57,554 nucleotides of DNA from Bacillota bacterium (GTDB taxonomy: Bacteria; Bacillota; Clostridia; Lachnospirales; Cellulosilyticaceae), in assembly GCA_023412455.1 (NCBI GenBank), contig JAEYNQ010000199.1, positions 1 through 57,554 of the forward strand. Reading direction: 5' to 3'. How positions within the stretch are numbered: position 1 is the first letter of the stretch; the number at the start of each line of letters is the position of its first letter. Below the pieces are notes generated by a model. That model did no database searches, was not told where the DNA came from, and saw only the letters and a program-made list of their open reading frames with translations. The position numbers and the translations under genes are program-made. This document shows positions 1 to 8,114 of this stretch, piece after piece.

Positions 1-1571
1 TCAATCTTTCCTGTGGGATTCCTAGGAATGTCTTCAAAGAATACTTTACGGGGTCTCTTGTAGCGTGGTAATTTAAGACAAAATTGATTGATTTCTTCTT
101 CTGTTAAGGTATAGTTAGGTTTTACCTCTATAATGGCGGCTGCGATTTCTCCTAGACGTTTATCTGGAAGGCCAATAACAGCTACATCATGAACCGCTTC
201 ATTGGTACGAATAAAGTCTTCGATTTGTACTGGGTAGAGGTTCTCCCCACCACTGATAATAACATCCTTTTTACGGTCTACTAGTAGAATAAAGCCGTCT
301 TCATCTTCTTGAGCCATATCCCCTGTAAATAACCAACCCTCCTTTAATACCTCATGAGTTGCCTTTTCATCCCGATAATAACAGCTCATTACACCAGGGC
401 CTTTAACTACTAGTTCGCCTACTTCGCCTCTTTTAACTACATTCTTGTTTTCATCTACAATCTTAACTTCCCATCCATAACCTGCTTTACCAATGCTTCC
501 TACCTTATGTACATTTTCTACTCCTAAATGGACACAGCCAGGACCAATGGATTCACTTAATCCATAGTTGGTATCATACTGATGATTTGGGAAATACTCT
601 AACCACTTGCTTACGAGGCTTGGTGGAACAGGTTGAGCACCTATATGCATGAGACGCCATTGTTCTAAGTTATAATCCGTTAGCTTTAACTCCCCTCGTT
701 CTACAGCTTCTAATGTATCTTGTGCCCAAGGTACTAATAACCATACAATGGAACAGTTTTCCTCTGAAACAGTCTGCAAGATAAACTCTGGTTTAGTACT
801 TCTTAATAAAACAGCTTTTCCCCCTACAATTAAACTACCAAACCAATGCATCTTAGCCCCTGTGTGATAAAGAGGTGGGATACATAAGAAAACGTCTTCT
901 TTCGTCTGTCCATGATGGGCTTGCTCCACTTTAGCAGAATGCATCAAACTACGATGTTTATGTAAAATAGCTTTTGGAAAGCCTGTTGTTCCAGAAGAAA
1001 AATAAATGGCAGCATCATCCTCATCCGTTAAGACTATATCTGGTGTACGACTAGAACAATTGCCACTAAGGGTAGTATAGTCTTCTGCAAAAGTTGGGCA
1101 GTTATCCCCTACATAAAATAAAAGGCGATTTTTGCTAATCTCGTCTGCAATTTCTTCTACACGTCCAATAAATTCTGGCCCAAATACCAAAATATCCACT
1201 TCAGCTAACTCCACACAATATTTAATCTCATCAGGAGCATAACGGAAGTTAAGAGGAACAGCCAATGCACCTGTTTTGAGAATCCCAAAATAAATAGGCA
1301 GCCACTCTAAGCAGTTCATGAGTAATATGCCTACTTTATCTCCCTTTTCAATGCCTCTGTCTAAAAGCAAATTAGCAAAACGGTTGGCTTTTTCATTAAA
1401 TACATGCCAACTAATCTCTCTACGATAATGTGTCATTGGATTAGGTTCCATGAGCTCGTACTCTTTCCATGTGACCCGTCTCTTCTCTTTTACTTCAGGA
1501 TTTATCTCAACTAAACAAATATCATCTCCAAACTTCTCACTATTTTGTTCTAACAATTCTGTAATAGGCAT
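1..1571 (-). CDS. Acyl-CoA synthetase (AMP-forming), C-terminus cut by window edge
   Basis: Class I adenylate-forming ligase that activates a carboxylic acid (probably a fatty acid) as acyl-AMP and then acyl-CoA in the cytoplasm. Translating the minus strand from the ATG at 1571 gives about 523 residues. Visible motifs are the P-loop SSGTTG near residue 190, YGLSES near 334, WLFTGDM near 413, the hinge region DRKKDVIISGGENLYP, and the C-terminal NPTGKI with the catalytic lysine at the window edge. Only the last few residues should be missing. GGAAGG lies about 6 bases before the ATG. Substrate specificity cannot be read from the sequence; phenylacetate or aryl acids are less likely given the overall fit to FadD/AlkK-like ligases. 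Confidence 0.9.
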   Translation of the reverse strand, partial: MPITELLEQNSEKFGDDICLVEINPEVKEKRRVTWKEYELMEPNPMTHYRREISWHVFNEKANRFANLLLDRGIEKGDKVGILLMNCLEWLPIYFGILKTGALAVPLNFRYAPDEIKYCVELAEVDILVFGPEFIGRVEEIADEISKNRLLFYVGDNCPTFAEDYTTLSGNCSSRTPDIVLTDEDDAAIYFSSGTTGFPKAILHKHRSLMHSAKVEQAHHGQTKEDVFLCIPPLYHTGAKMHWFGSLIVGGKAVLLRSTKPEFILQTVSEENCSIVWLLVPWAQDTLEAVERGELKLTDYNLEQWRLMHIGAQPVPPSLVSKWLEYFPNHQYDTNYGLSESIGPGCVHLGVENVHKVGSIGKAGYGWEVKIVDENKNVVKRGEVGELVVKGPGVMSCYYRDEKATHEVLKEGWLFTGDMAQEDEDGFILLVDRKKDVIISGGENLYPVQIEDFIRTNEAVHDVAVIGLPDKRLGEIAAAIIEVKPNYTLTEEEINQFCLKLPRYKRPRKVFFEDIPRNPTGKI

Positions 1572-1920
1572 AATAACTTCCTTCCTTAATGAGTTTAAAA
1601 ACTTCTCACTATAGTGTACACATTATTTAGTCTATTATCAATGTTCCTATTTATAATTTTATAATTTTTATTAAAAATTAACTTTTATTATAAATTATTT
1701 TGTATTAAATATAACTTTCTAAGATTAGGATGTATAGCTGAGAATGCTAGGCTGTTGCTGTGTTGTAAACACAATAGCTGTATAGTATAATAAATATGTT
1801 TAAATATTCTAAATATTATATTTTCTATCATTTTATAAACAATATAATATTACTCTCTATTTAAACAGTGAGATAGATAGATTAGCCTTTTTAGAATATG
1901 AGAAAATGAGGAGAGATATA
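1572..1920. other. AT-rich divergent intergenic region
   Basis: About 350 bases between divergent genes. It is very AT-rich and has no open frame worth calling. It must hold the promoters of both the acyl-CoA synthetase and the gene at 1921, but I cannot single out a convincing pair of -35/-10 boxes. No tRNA, repeat or riboswitch was recognised. Confidence 0.5.
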
Positions 1921-2535
1921 ATGAAAAGAGAGCAACAACGAAAGTTGAAGGAATTAAAAAAAGCATTACCCTTAATTATTAAAGAAAAAATTAAGAAATA
2001 TAAATTTAAGAAAAATGCCTATATGGTGTGGTCTGAAAAAAATGATTTGTTTTATGATATGCATATTCATATCGGTGTGTTGGGAAGTGATGAAAACATT
2101 TTACTGTGCGGAACATGTGAAAGAATTAAACCGATGTGGCTTGACGATTTATTGTGGGACTTATTAAATATGCCTAGTAATAAGAATGAACCAAAAAGTT
2201 TAAGAGCTATCGGTGCTTTTACTGTTAGTGGAGTAGTGTATTATACCCAATCTTATAGGATAGATAATTGGAGTTATGAGGAAGTCGAAGCGTGCGTTGA
2301 AAAATGTATGGAGGAATTTTATAAACACATACAAATGATGACAATAAATGTATTTTATGCTTTAAGCGATAACCCTTCGTATCACGATGAATTAAGAAGA
2401 ACTCTTATCTTGATTCATGATGAAAAATATCAAGAAGCCATTGCTTCTTTAGACGAAGATTGGAAAGGAGGGTTTTGTAATAATGGAATATGGATTAATG
2501 ATGCCATAAGGGATTATTGTTCAAGCAAGCTATAA
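1921..2535 (+). CDS. Hypothetical protein, 204 aa
   Basis: I do not recognise the family. The start is placed at 1921 because GAGGAGAG sits 5 bases before it; an in-frame ATG at 1906 has no ribosome site of its own. The product starts with a lysine-rich helix (KREQQRKLKELKK), has a central alpha/beta-looking part with aromatic clusters (YMVWSEKNDLFYDMHIHIGV, then YYTQSYRIDNWSYEE) and a C-terminal helix. There is no signal peptide or membrane segment, so it is probably cytoplasmic. It stands alone on the plus strand beside the TPR cluster. Confidence 0.7.
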   Translation: MKREQQRKLKELKKALPLIIKEKIKKYKFKKNAYMVWSEKNDLFYDMHIHIGVLGSDENILLCGTCERIKPMWLDDLLWDLLNMPSNKNEPKSLRAIGAFTVSGVVYYTQSYRIDNWSYEEVEACVEKCMEEFYKHIQMMTINVFYALSDNPSYHDELRRTLILIHDEKYQEAIASLDEDWKGGFCNNGIWINDAIRDYCSSKL

Positions 2536-2654
2536 AAGGCCTCCTAATCTCCTACTATTTTAATACAGTTAATATTGCTATCCCATTTCTCCTTTCTATT
2601 ATAGTTCATAAAAGTATATTTCCCACATTTTTATAGTCTATATGAATTTTGATA

Positions 2655-2740
2655 AAAAAGGAGAACCCTATAGTTCTTCTTCTCATATAGGTGTTTTTCA
2701 ATACCACCAAATATGAGCAGTCTATAGGATTCTCCTTTAT
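2655..2740 (-). terminator. Terminator-like hairpin with conserved core, copy A
   Basis: Long imperfect hairpin. The outer arms AGGAGAA (2659-2665)/TTCTCCT (2730-2736) and CCTATAG (2667-2673)/CTATAGG (2722-2728) enclose a 36-nt core that begins CTCATAT and ends ATATGAG. On the minus strand the right-hand arm runs into a T-run, as in an intrinsic terminator. The core recurs in copies B (4401-4490) and C (8018-8100) between unrelated stem sequences. Here it lies just downstream of the collapsed TPR/companion remnant. Confidence 0.7.
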
Positions 2741-2790
2741 TAGTTCTATCATAATATAGCTATATTTCTTAAATTTATGAATGAGCTTTT

Positions 2791-2856
2791 CTTAGTAGTA
2801 GCCATATTCACAAAGCAGTTCATAGCAAGCATTGACTTCTTCATCATCAAACAGAG
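2791..2856 (-). pseudogene. 3'-end fragment of a copy of the 99-aa companion gene
   Basis: About 66 bases match the 3' end of the gene at 4493-4792 (positions 4491-4556) without a visible difference, including the last codons and stop. The 5' part of the gene is absent. The match breaks at about 2856, where TPR-gene sequence begins. It overlaps the end of the 45-residue remnant frame on the same strand by a few bases. Confidence 0.85.
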
Positions 2857-2984
2857 GGTTCCCCTCGTTCTTTTTGTACTTTCCCTCGATAATAATAGCC
2901 ATTAGCATAATTAGGGTCTGCCTCTATTGCCATTGTATAGCTTTTTATTGCTTCATCATTTTGAGTTGCTTTATGTTTATCCAA
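2847..2984 (-). pseudogene. Collapsed TPR gene remnant (45 codons, one repeat)
   Basis: Reads from a TTG at 2984, with AGGGGG 8 bases upstream, to a TGA at 2847-2849. It encodes a short leader (DKHKATQN) and then one TPR unit, SYTMAIEADPNYANGYYYRG, which is nearly identical in DNA to positions about 4961-5055, the second-to-last repeat of the 615-residue TPR gene. It therefore keeps the start region and one near-terminal repeat of a TPR gene and has lost everything between. It runs into the companion-gene fragment. Whether the 45-residue peptide is made is unknown. Confidence 0.8.
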
Positions 2985-3073
2985 AAAGGAATCCCCCTAA
3001 CATCCCATGATTATAATCTAGTAAGAGAATGATGTGTCCCCATAATCATTAAATATAGCCTTTTTTTACTCTA

Positions 3074-4246
3074 TTACTCTTTATAATAACTAGGATCAAT
3101 TTCTATGGCCCTAAGAAAGTCCGGCATAGCTTTTTCTATTTCTCCTTGTTCCTTATACGCAACTCCCCTATTAAAATAGGCCTCTGCATGGTTAGGATCT
3201 ATCTCTACTACTTTGGTATAATCCTTTATGGCTTTTTCTATTTCTCCTTGTTCCTTATACGCAGCTCCCCTATTAAAATAGGCCTCTGCATGGTTAGGAT
3301 CTATCTCTACTACTTTGGTATAGTCCTTTATAGCTTTTTCTATTTCTCCTTGTTTTTTATATGCATTTCCCCTATAATAATAGACACTTGCATCATTAGG
3401 ATTTATCTCTATTGCTCTAATATAGTCTTTTATGGCTTCTTCTATTTTTCCTTTCTCATGATATGCCAGCCCCCTATTATAATAGGCAACTCCAAAATTA
3501 GGACTTATCTCTACTGCTTTCGTATAGTCTTTTATGGCTCCTTCTAATTCTCCTTGGTCTCTATATATATTTCCACGATTACAATAGGCTTCTGCATAGT
3601 TAGGATTTATCTCTAGTGCTGTAGTATAATCCTTTATGGCTTTTTCTGTTTCTCCTTGCATGCTATATGCAAATCCCCTATTAAAATAGGCATCCGCATC
3701 CTTGGGATTTATCTCTATTACCTTCGTATAATTCTTTATTACTTCTTGTATTTTCCCCTGTTGCTGATAGGCAAATCCTCTATTAAAATAGGCATTTTCA
3801 TCATTGGGGTTTATCTCTATTACTCTTGTATAGTCCTTTATTGCTTCTTCTATTCTTCCTTGTTGATGATAGATACATCCCCTCTTAAAAAACACATGTG
3901 CATGGTTGGGATTTATCTCTATTGCTCTCGTATAATCTTCTATTGCTTCTTCTATTTTCCCTTGTTTTTTATATGCCATTCCCCTATTATAATAGGCCAT
4001 TTCATAATTAATATTTATTTCTATTGCTCTCGTATAATCTTCTATTGCTTCTTTTATTTTTCCTTGCCTCTTATACGCATTCCCTCTACAGAAATATACT
4101 TCTTGATTTTTATCATTTATTAATATAATTTGCTCACACTTCTCTATAGCTTCTTCAAACTCTTTATCCTCTATACACGTTCTAACCTCTTCTAGCAGCC
4201 TACTTATTATTTCTTCTTCACCCTTAGCGCCTTCATGTTCTTCCAA
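3074..4246 (-). CDS. Tetratricopeptide-repeat protein, 10 TPRs
   Basis: Protein-protein interaction scaffold made almost entirely of 34-residue TPRs (pattern AYxNRGxAYxxQGxxExAIKDYTxxIEINPN). About 10 full repeats follow a roughly 50-residue leader (EEHEGAKGEEEIISRLLEEV). There is no signal peptide or membrane helix, so it should be cytoplasmic; partners are unknown. The chosen start is TTG at 4246, 7 bases after AGGGGG, which matches the arrangement in the two paralogues; the longer frame from GTG 4264 lacks a proper ribosome site. The last repeats are a near-perfect tandem copy in DNA (102-bp period, about 3130-3350), a sign of recent repeat expansion. Confidence 0.88.
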   Translation of the reverse strand: MEEHEGAKGEEEIISRLLEEVRTCIEDKEFEEAIEKCEQIILINDKNQEVYFCRGNAYKRQGKIKEAIEDYTRAIEININYEMAYYNRGMAYKKQGKIEEAIEDYTRAIEINPNHAHVFFKRGCIYHQQGRIEEAIKDYTRVIEINPNDENAYFNRGFAYQQQGKIQEVIKNYTKVIEINPKDADAYFNRGFAYSMQGETEKAIKDYTTALEINPNYAEAYCNRGNIYRDQGELEGAIKDYTKAVEISPNFGVAYYNRGLAYHEKGKIEEAIKDYIRAIEINPNDASVYYYRGNAYKKQGEIEKAIKDYTKVVEIDPNHAEAYFNRGAAYKEQGEIEKAIKDYTKVVEIDPNHAEAYFNRGVAYKEQGEIEKAMPDFLRAIEIDPSYYKE

Positions 4247-4291
4247 AGCCAATCCCCCTAACACCTTATTTTTAAGTTAATTTATATAATT

Positions 4292-4320
4292 ATTCTATAT
4301 GCTCTTTATATTGCTGTCAA
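4292..4320 (-). promoter_or_regulatory. Predicted promoter of the 10-TPR gene
   Basis: Minus-strand TTGACA (4320-4315), a 17-base spacer and TAGAAT (4297-4292). This is a near-consensus housekeeping sigma promoter, about 45 bases upstream of the chosen TTG start. Confidence 0.65.
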
Positions 4321-4400
4321 TTATTTTCAAAATATTCAAAATAACCATAGGATAGCCTTAGGTGAAACCCCTATTTCTTAACACTAGTGCCTAACTAAAG

Positions 4401-4490
4401 AAAAAAAGGAGAGCTCAGCAGGCTTTTCTCTCATCCAATTGACTTTTTATACAACCAGATATGAGACGCCTATGGAGCTCTCCTTTATTT
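4401..4490 (-). terminator. Terminator-like hairpin with conserved core, copy B
   Basis: Perfect outer arms AGGAGAGCTC (4408-4417)/GAGCTCTCCT (4475-4484) enclose a 36-nt core that starts CTCAT and ends GATATGAG. A T-run follows on the minus strand. It sits directly after the stop of the 99-aa gene and should end that transcript. The arms differ from copies A and C while the core length and both core ends are kept. Confidence 0.75.
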
Positions 4491-4492
4491 TC

Positions 4493-4792
4493 TTAGTAGT
4501 AGCCATATTCACAAAGCAGTTCATAGCAAGCATTGACTTCTTCATCATCAAACAGAGTGGCATACTTTTGTTCAATGGCTGTAGCCTCCATTGTTAAAGC
4601 CAATAAACCTGCTTCTTGCAGCTTTTCAAAACCATCAGATAGTCTCCCTTTTCTAAGGATCTCCTTTACAGTCTTCACCCCTCCAAATTTACTGATGTTC
4701 TGTATAAAACGGGTGGCTTTGTAGCCACATTTTTCTTCAGCTTCCTCATATTTTTGTAAAAGCTCTTCTTCGAATTGTTTTTCTAAAGTCAT
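4493..4792 (-). CDS. Small conserved hypothetical protein, 99 aa
   Basis: The start is the ATG at 4792, 7 bases after GGAG; the longer frame from GTG 4810 carries the ribosome site inside it. The sequence (KCGYKATRFIQNISKFGGV, then GRLSDGFEKLQEAGLLALTMEA and EEVNACYELLCEYGYY) has the pattern of a widespread small helical domain that I have seen both free-standing and at the end of nuclease-like proteins, but I cannot name a family with certainty. It lies 91 bases downstream of the 615-residue TPR gene on the same strand and may be co-transcribed. A truncated copy at 2791-2856 shows that the pair moves or duplicates as a unit. Confidence 0.75.
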   Translation of the reverse strand: MTLEKQFEEELLQKYEEAEEKCGYKATRFIQNISKFGGVKTVKEILRKGRLSDGFEKLQEAGLLALTMEATAIEQKYATLFDDEEVNACYELLCEYGYY

Positions 4793-4883
4793 ATTTTTAC
4801 TCCAATTCACTTGTTCTATTTTACTCTATTATAGCCTAATGAAGTGGTTTTTAAAGCTCTTCTTCGAAATTTAAGGGGTGACT

Positions 4884-6731
4884 TTAATAAGAAAGTAAGG
4901 TATCTCCATAGTCAGGATTGCGCTTTATCGCTTGAGCATAGTCCTCTCTTGCTTCTTCTAGTTCCCCTCTTTCTTTTTGTACTTTCCCTCGATAATAATA
5001 GCCATTAGCATAATTAGGGTCTGCCTCTATTGCCATTGTATAGCTTTTTATTGCTTCTTCCAGTTTATCTTGCATGTAGTATACACAACCTCTATTAAAA
5101 CAAGCATCTGCCCGACTAGGATTTAGCTCCATCACTTTTGTAAAATCCTTAGCTGCATCTTCCATTTCATCTTGCTCATAATAAATGCTTCCCCTATCAA
5201 AATAAGCTTGTTCATCATTAGGATTTAACTCTATCGCTCTTGTATATTCCTTTACTGCTTCTTCTTTTTTCCCTAACTTATCCAAAGCAACTCCCCTATT
5301 ATAATAGGAACTTGTATGATTGGGGTTTAATTCAATTGCCCTTGTATAATCTTCTATTGCTTCTTTTAATTTCCCTTGGTGATAAAGAGCAACCCCCCTA
5401 TTATAATAAGTACTTTTATAATTTGGAGTTATTTTCACTATACTTGTAAAGTCATTTGTGGCTTCTTCTAGTTTTCCTTGCTCAAAGTAGGCATTTCCTC
5501 TATCATAATAGGCATCTAAATAGATAGGGTCTATTTCTACTACATGAGTATAACTATTTATGGCTTCTTCTAGTTTGCCTTGAGAATAGTAAGCCCTTGC
5601 CATATTACAATAGACAACTACATCGTTAGGATTTATCTCTATTGCCTGCATGTAGTCCTCAATCGCTTCTTCTAGTTTTCCTTGTTTTTTATAGGCATTT
5701 CCCCTATTACTATAAGCATCTGCATAGTCTGGGTTTATTTCTACTGCTCTTGTAAAGTCCTTGATAGCTTCTTCCAAGTCTCCTTCATCATAGTAATCAT
5801 TCCCTCTACTATAATAGGCCCTAGCATGTTCAGGTTCTATTTCAATGGCCTTGGTATAATCCTTTATTGCTTCTTCTATTTTCCCTTGTTTAGCATATGT
5901 CATTCCCCTGTTATGATAGATATCTGCATTATTAGGATTTATCTCTAGTGACTTACTATAATCTCTTATGGCATTTTCAAATTGACCTAATGTATAATAA
6001 CTATTTCCTCTATTATTGTAGCCCAATGTGTCATCAGGCTCTAGCTCTATTACCTTTGTGTAATTCTGTATAGCCTCTTCTTGGTTCCCTTGCTTATCAT
6101 AAACAATTCCTCTATTATAGTACACTCTAGCATCTGTAGGATCTATCTCTATTGCTCTAGCATAGTCTTTTAGTTCTTCTTCTATTTTTCCTATATGAGA
6201 GTATGCAATTCCCCTATTATAATAGGCGTCTGCATAATCTGGATTTAGCTCTACTGCATGAGTATAGTCATCTATAGCTTCTTCTACTTTTCCCCTATCA
6301 TAATAGACGACTGCCCTATTATAATAGGCAATTGCATGGTCAGGGTATAAATCCAATGCTTGATTAAAAGCTTCAATGGCTTCTTCTAGTTCTCTTTCAT
6401 GGTAATGAACAAGTCCTATGTTGAAATAAACTCCCGCATAGTTAGAACCTAGCTCTAGTGCTTTCTTATAATCCTTTAAAGCTTCTTCCATTTTTTCTTC
6501 TTCATAATAAGCTGCTCCCCGATAAATATAGGTATCTATATCATAAGGATCTATCTCTATTGCCTTTGTATAATTCTCTATAGCTTCTTCTATTTTCCCT
6601 TCATTATAATATACAACTGCCCTATTATAATAAACATCTGCAGCATTAAGATTTAGTTTTATTCTTATATCTTGAGTACACATTCTCACCCATTTTATCA
6701 ATCTACTTATAATTCCTTCATGTTTTTTCAC
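4884..6731 (-). CDS. Tetratricopeptide-repeat protein, 17 TPRs
   Basis: A 615-residue product of about 17 consecutive 34-residue TPRs after a short leader (KKHEGIISRLIKWVRMCTQD) shared with its neighbours. It should fold as a long superhelical scaffold; there is no catalytic domain, signal peptide or membrane helix. The start is GTG at 6731, 5 bases after AGGGGG. The minus-strand order is this gene, then the 99-aa gene, then hairpin B. Repeats are more diverged from each other than in the 10-TPR gene, so this copy looks older. Function is not inferable beyond protein binding. Confidence 0.88.
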   Translation of the reverse strand: MKKHEGIISRLIKWVRMCTQDIRIKLNLNAADVYYNRAVVYYNEGKIEEAIENYTKAIEIDPYDIDTYIYRGAAYYEEEKMEEALKDYKKALELGSNYAGVYFNIGLVHYHERELEEAIEAFNQALDLYPDHAIAYYNRAVVYYDRGKVEEAIDDYTHAVELNPDYADAYYNRGIAYSHIGKIEEELKDYARAIEIDPTDARVYYNRGIVYDKQGNQEEAIQNYTKVIELEPDDTLGYNNRGNSYYTLGQFENAIRDYSKSLEINPNNADIYHNRGMTYAKQGKIEEAIKDYTKAIEIEPEHARAYYSRGNDYYDEGDLEEAIKDFTRAVEINPDYADAYSNRGNAYKKQGKLEEAIEDYMQAIEINPNDVVVYCNMARAYYSQGKLEEAINSYTHVVEIDPIYLDAYYDRGNAYFEQGKLEEATNDFTSIVKITPNYKSTYYNRGVALYHQGKLKEAIEDYTRAIELNPNHTSSYYNRGVALDKLGKKEEAVKEYTRAIELNPNDEQAYFDRGSIYYEQDEMEDAAKDFTKVMELNPSRADACFNRGCVYYMQDKLEEAIKSYTMAIEADPNYANGYYYRGKVQKERGELEEAREDYAQAIKRNPDYGDTLLSY

Positions 6732-6841
6732 AAAAACCCCCTAAATCATTGCAAATTCCATATAATTCTTTTTAACCCTATTAATCATTTTTTTGAGTAA
6801 ATTTCATTATTACCTTAGTAACAAATAAATCTTATTTTACA

Positions 6842-7864
6842 TTAAAAGTAGCTATCAAGATTAGTATCTAACTCCTTTGCCCTTGTATAGTCCTTTATAG
6901 CTTCTTCTATTTCTCCCAGATCTTTATGTGCCATTCCTCGATAATAATAAGCATTTACATCATTAGGGTTTATCTCTATGGCTCTCGTATAATCTTTTAT
7001 AGCTTCATTCATTTTTTCTTGTTCATAGTATGCCATTCCCCTATCGTTATAGGCTTCTGCATTGTTAGCTTTTAGCTTTATTGCTTGTGTAAAACCTTCT
7101 ATGGCTTCTTCAAGTTTACCTTGTTCTCTATAGATAATTCCCCTATTATGATAGGCGTCTGCAAAATCAGTATTTAATTCTATGGCTCTCGTATTATCTT
7201 TTATGGCTTCTTCAAGTTCTCCTTGTTTATAATAGGCATATCCCCTATTATAATAATAAGTCGCATTGTTAGGTTTTAGCTCTATAGCTCTCATATAATC
7301 CTTCATGGCCTCTTCTATTTTACCTTGTTTTCTATAGGCAATTGCCCTATTAATGGAAGCACTTGCTTCGTTAGGATCTAGCTCTATTGTCCTCGTATAG
7401 TCCTTTATAGCCTCTTCTAGTTCTCCTTGTTCATCATAAATATATCCTCTATTATAATAAGCTCTTGCATAGTTAGGATCTATCTCTATGGCCCTTGTAT
7501 AGTCCTTTATAGCCTCTTCTAATTTCCCTTGTTGTTCATAGACATAGCCTCTATTGTGACAGGCATTTACATCGTCAGGATCTCTCTCTATGGCCCTCGT
7601 ATAATCCTTTATAGCTTCTTCTAGTTTTCCTTGCTCTTCGTAGGCATCCCCTCTATAATAATAGACTCTTCCATCGTTAGGATCTATCTCTATGGCCCTT
7701 GTATAGTTCTTTATGGCTTTTTCTATTTTTCCTTCTTCATAATATATAACTCCCCTGTTATAGTAGGTGTCTGCATCATTACAATTTAGATTTATTCCTT
7801 TATCTTTTATAAACATTCTCATAAAACTGAACACTCTACTCATAATTCCTTCGTTGTCCTTCAA
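6842..7864 (-). CDS. Tetratricopeptide-repeat protein, 9 TPRs
   Basis: A 340-residue protein with about 9 TPRs (pattern AYYNRGxxYxEQGxLEEAIKDYTRAIEIDPN) after the shared leader (KDNEGIMSRVFSFMRMFIKD). The start is a TTG at 7864, 7 bases after AGGGGGG. A clear promoter lies upstream at 7929-7957. It is the first gene, on the minus strand, of the three-gene TPR block; about 110 bases separate it from the next TPR gene. Presumed cytoplasmic scaffold with unknown partners. Confidence 0.88.
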   Translation of the reverse strand: MKDNEGIMSRVFSFMRMFIKDKGINLNCNDADTYYNRGVIYYEEGKIEKAIKNYTRAIEIDPNDGRVYYYRGDAYEEQGKLEEAIKDYTRAIERDPDDVNACHNRGYVYEQQGKLEEAIKDYTRAIEIDPNYARAYYNRGYIYDEQGELEEAIKDYTRTIELDPNEASASINRAIAYRKQGKIEEAMKDYMRAIELKPNNATYYYNRGYAYYKQGELEEAIKDNTRAIELNTDFADAYHNRGIIYREQGKLEEAIEGFTQAIKLKANNAEAYNDRGMAYYEQEKMNEAIKDYTRAIEINPNDVNAYYYRGMAHKDLGEIEEAIKDYTRAKELDTNLDSYF

Positions 7865-7928
7865 AGAGAATCCCCCCTAATATACTATAATTTTTAGATA
7901 CTATGATTTTAAGATAGTTTATATCATT

Positions 7929-7957
7929 ATTGTATTTGCACCTTTTAATATAGTCAA
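7929..7957 (-). promoter_or_regulatory. Predicted promoter of the 9-TPR gene
   Basis: Minus-strand TTGACT (7957-7952), a 17-base spacer and TACAAT (7934-7929), about 65 bases upstream of the TTG start codon. Confidence 0.65.
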
Positions 7958-8017
7958 TAATTTCTAAATATTTTAAATATAATATCTCTCCTCTTTTATA
8001 GTTTCTTGGGAATTACT

Positions 8018-8100
8018 AAAAAACAGGAACTCTCTAGCATCTCACATTCCGTGTTTTCAGTACCACCCGATATGAGATGTCTAGAGAGTTCTTCATCATT
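8018..8100 (-). terminator. Terminator-like hairpin with conserved core, copy C
   Basis: Arms GAACTCTCTAG (8027-8037)/CTAGAGAGTTC (8081-8091), extended by ATCTCA/TGAGAT, enclose the 36-nt core (starts CTCA, ends ATATGAG, contains TACCACC). A T-run follows on the minus strand. It lies 15 bases past the stop of the HlyD-like gene and should terminate the exporter operon. Confidence 0.75.
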
Positions 8101-8114
8101 TGATAAATAAAAGT

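Noticed and set aside
2832..3032. 66-residue plus-strand frame
   Set aside because: Antisense to the collapsed TPR remnant and to non-coding sequence, without a ribosome site.
3146..4123. Plus-strand open frames opposite the 10-TPR gene (133 and 155 residues); the same occurs at 5240-5948
   Set aside because: They are antisense shadows of the repetitive TPR codons. They show the same 34-residue period, have odd Ile/Tyr/Phe-rich composition and no ribosome sites.
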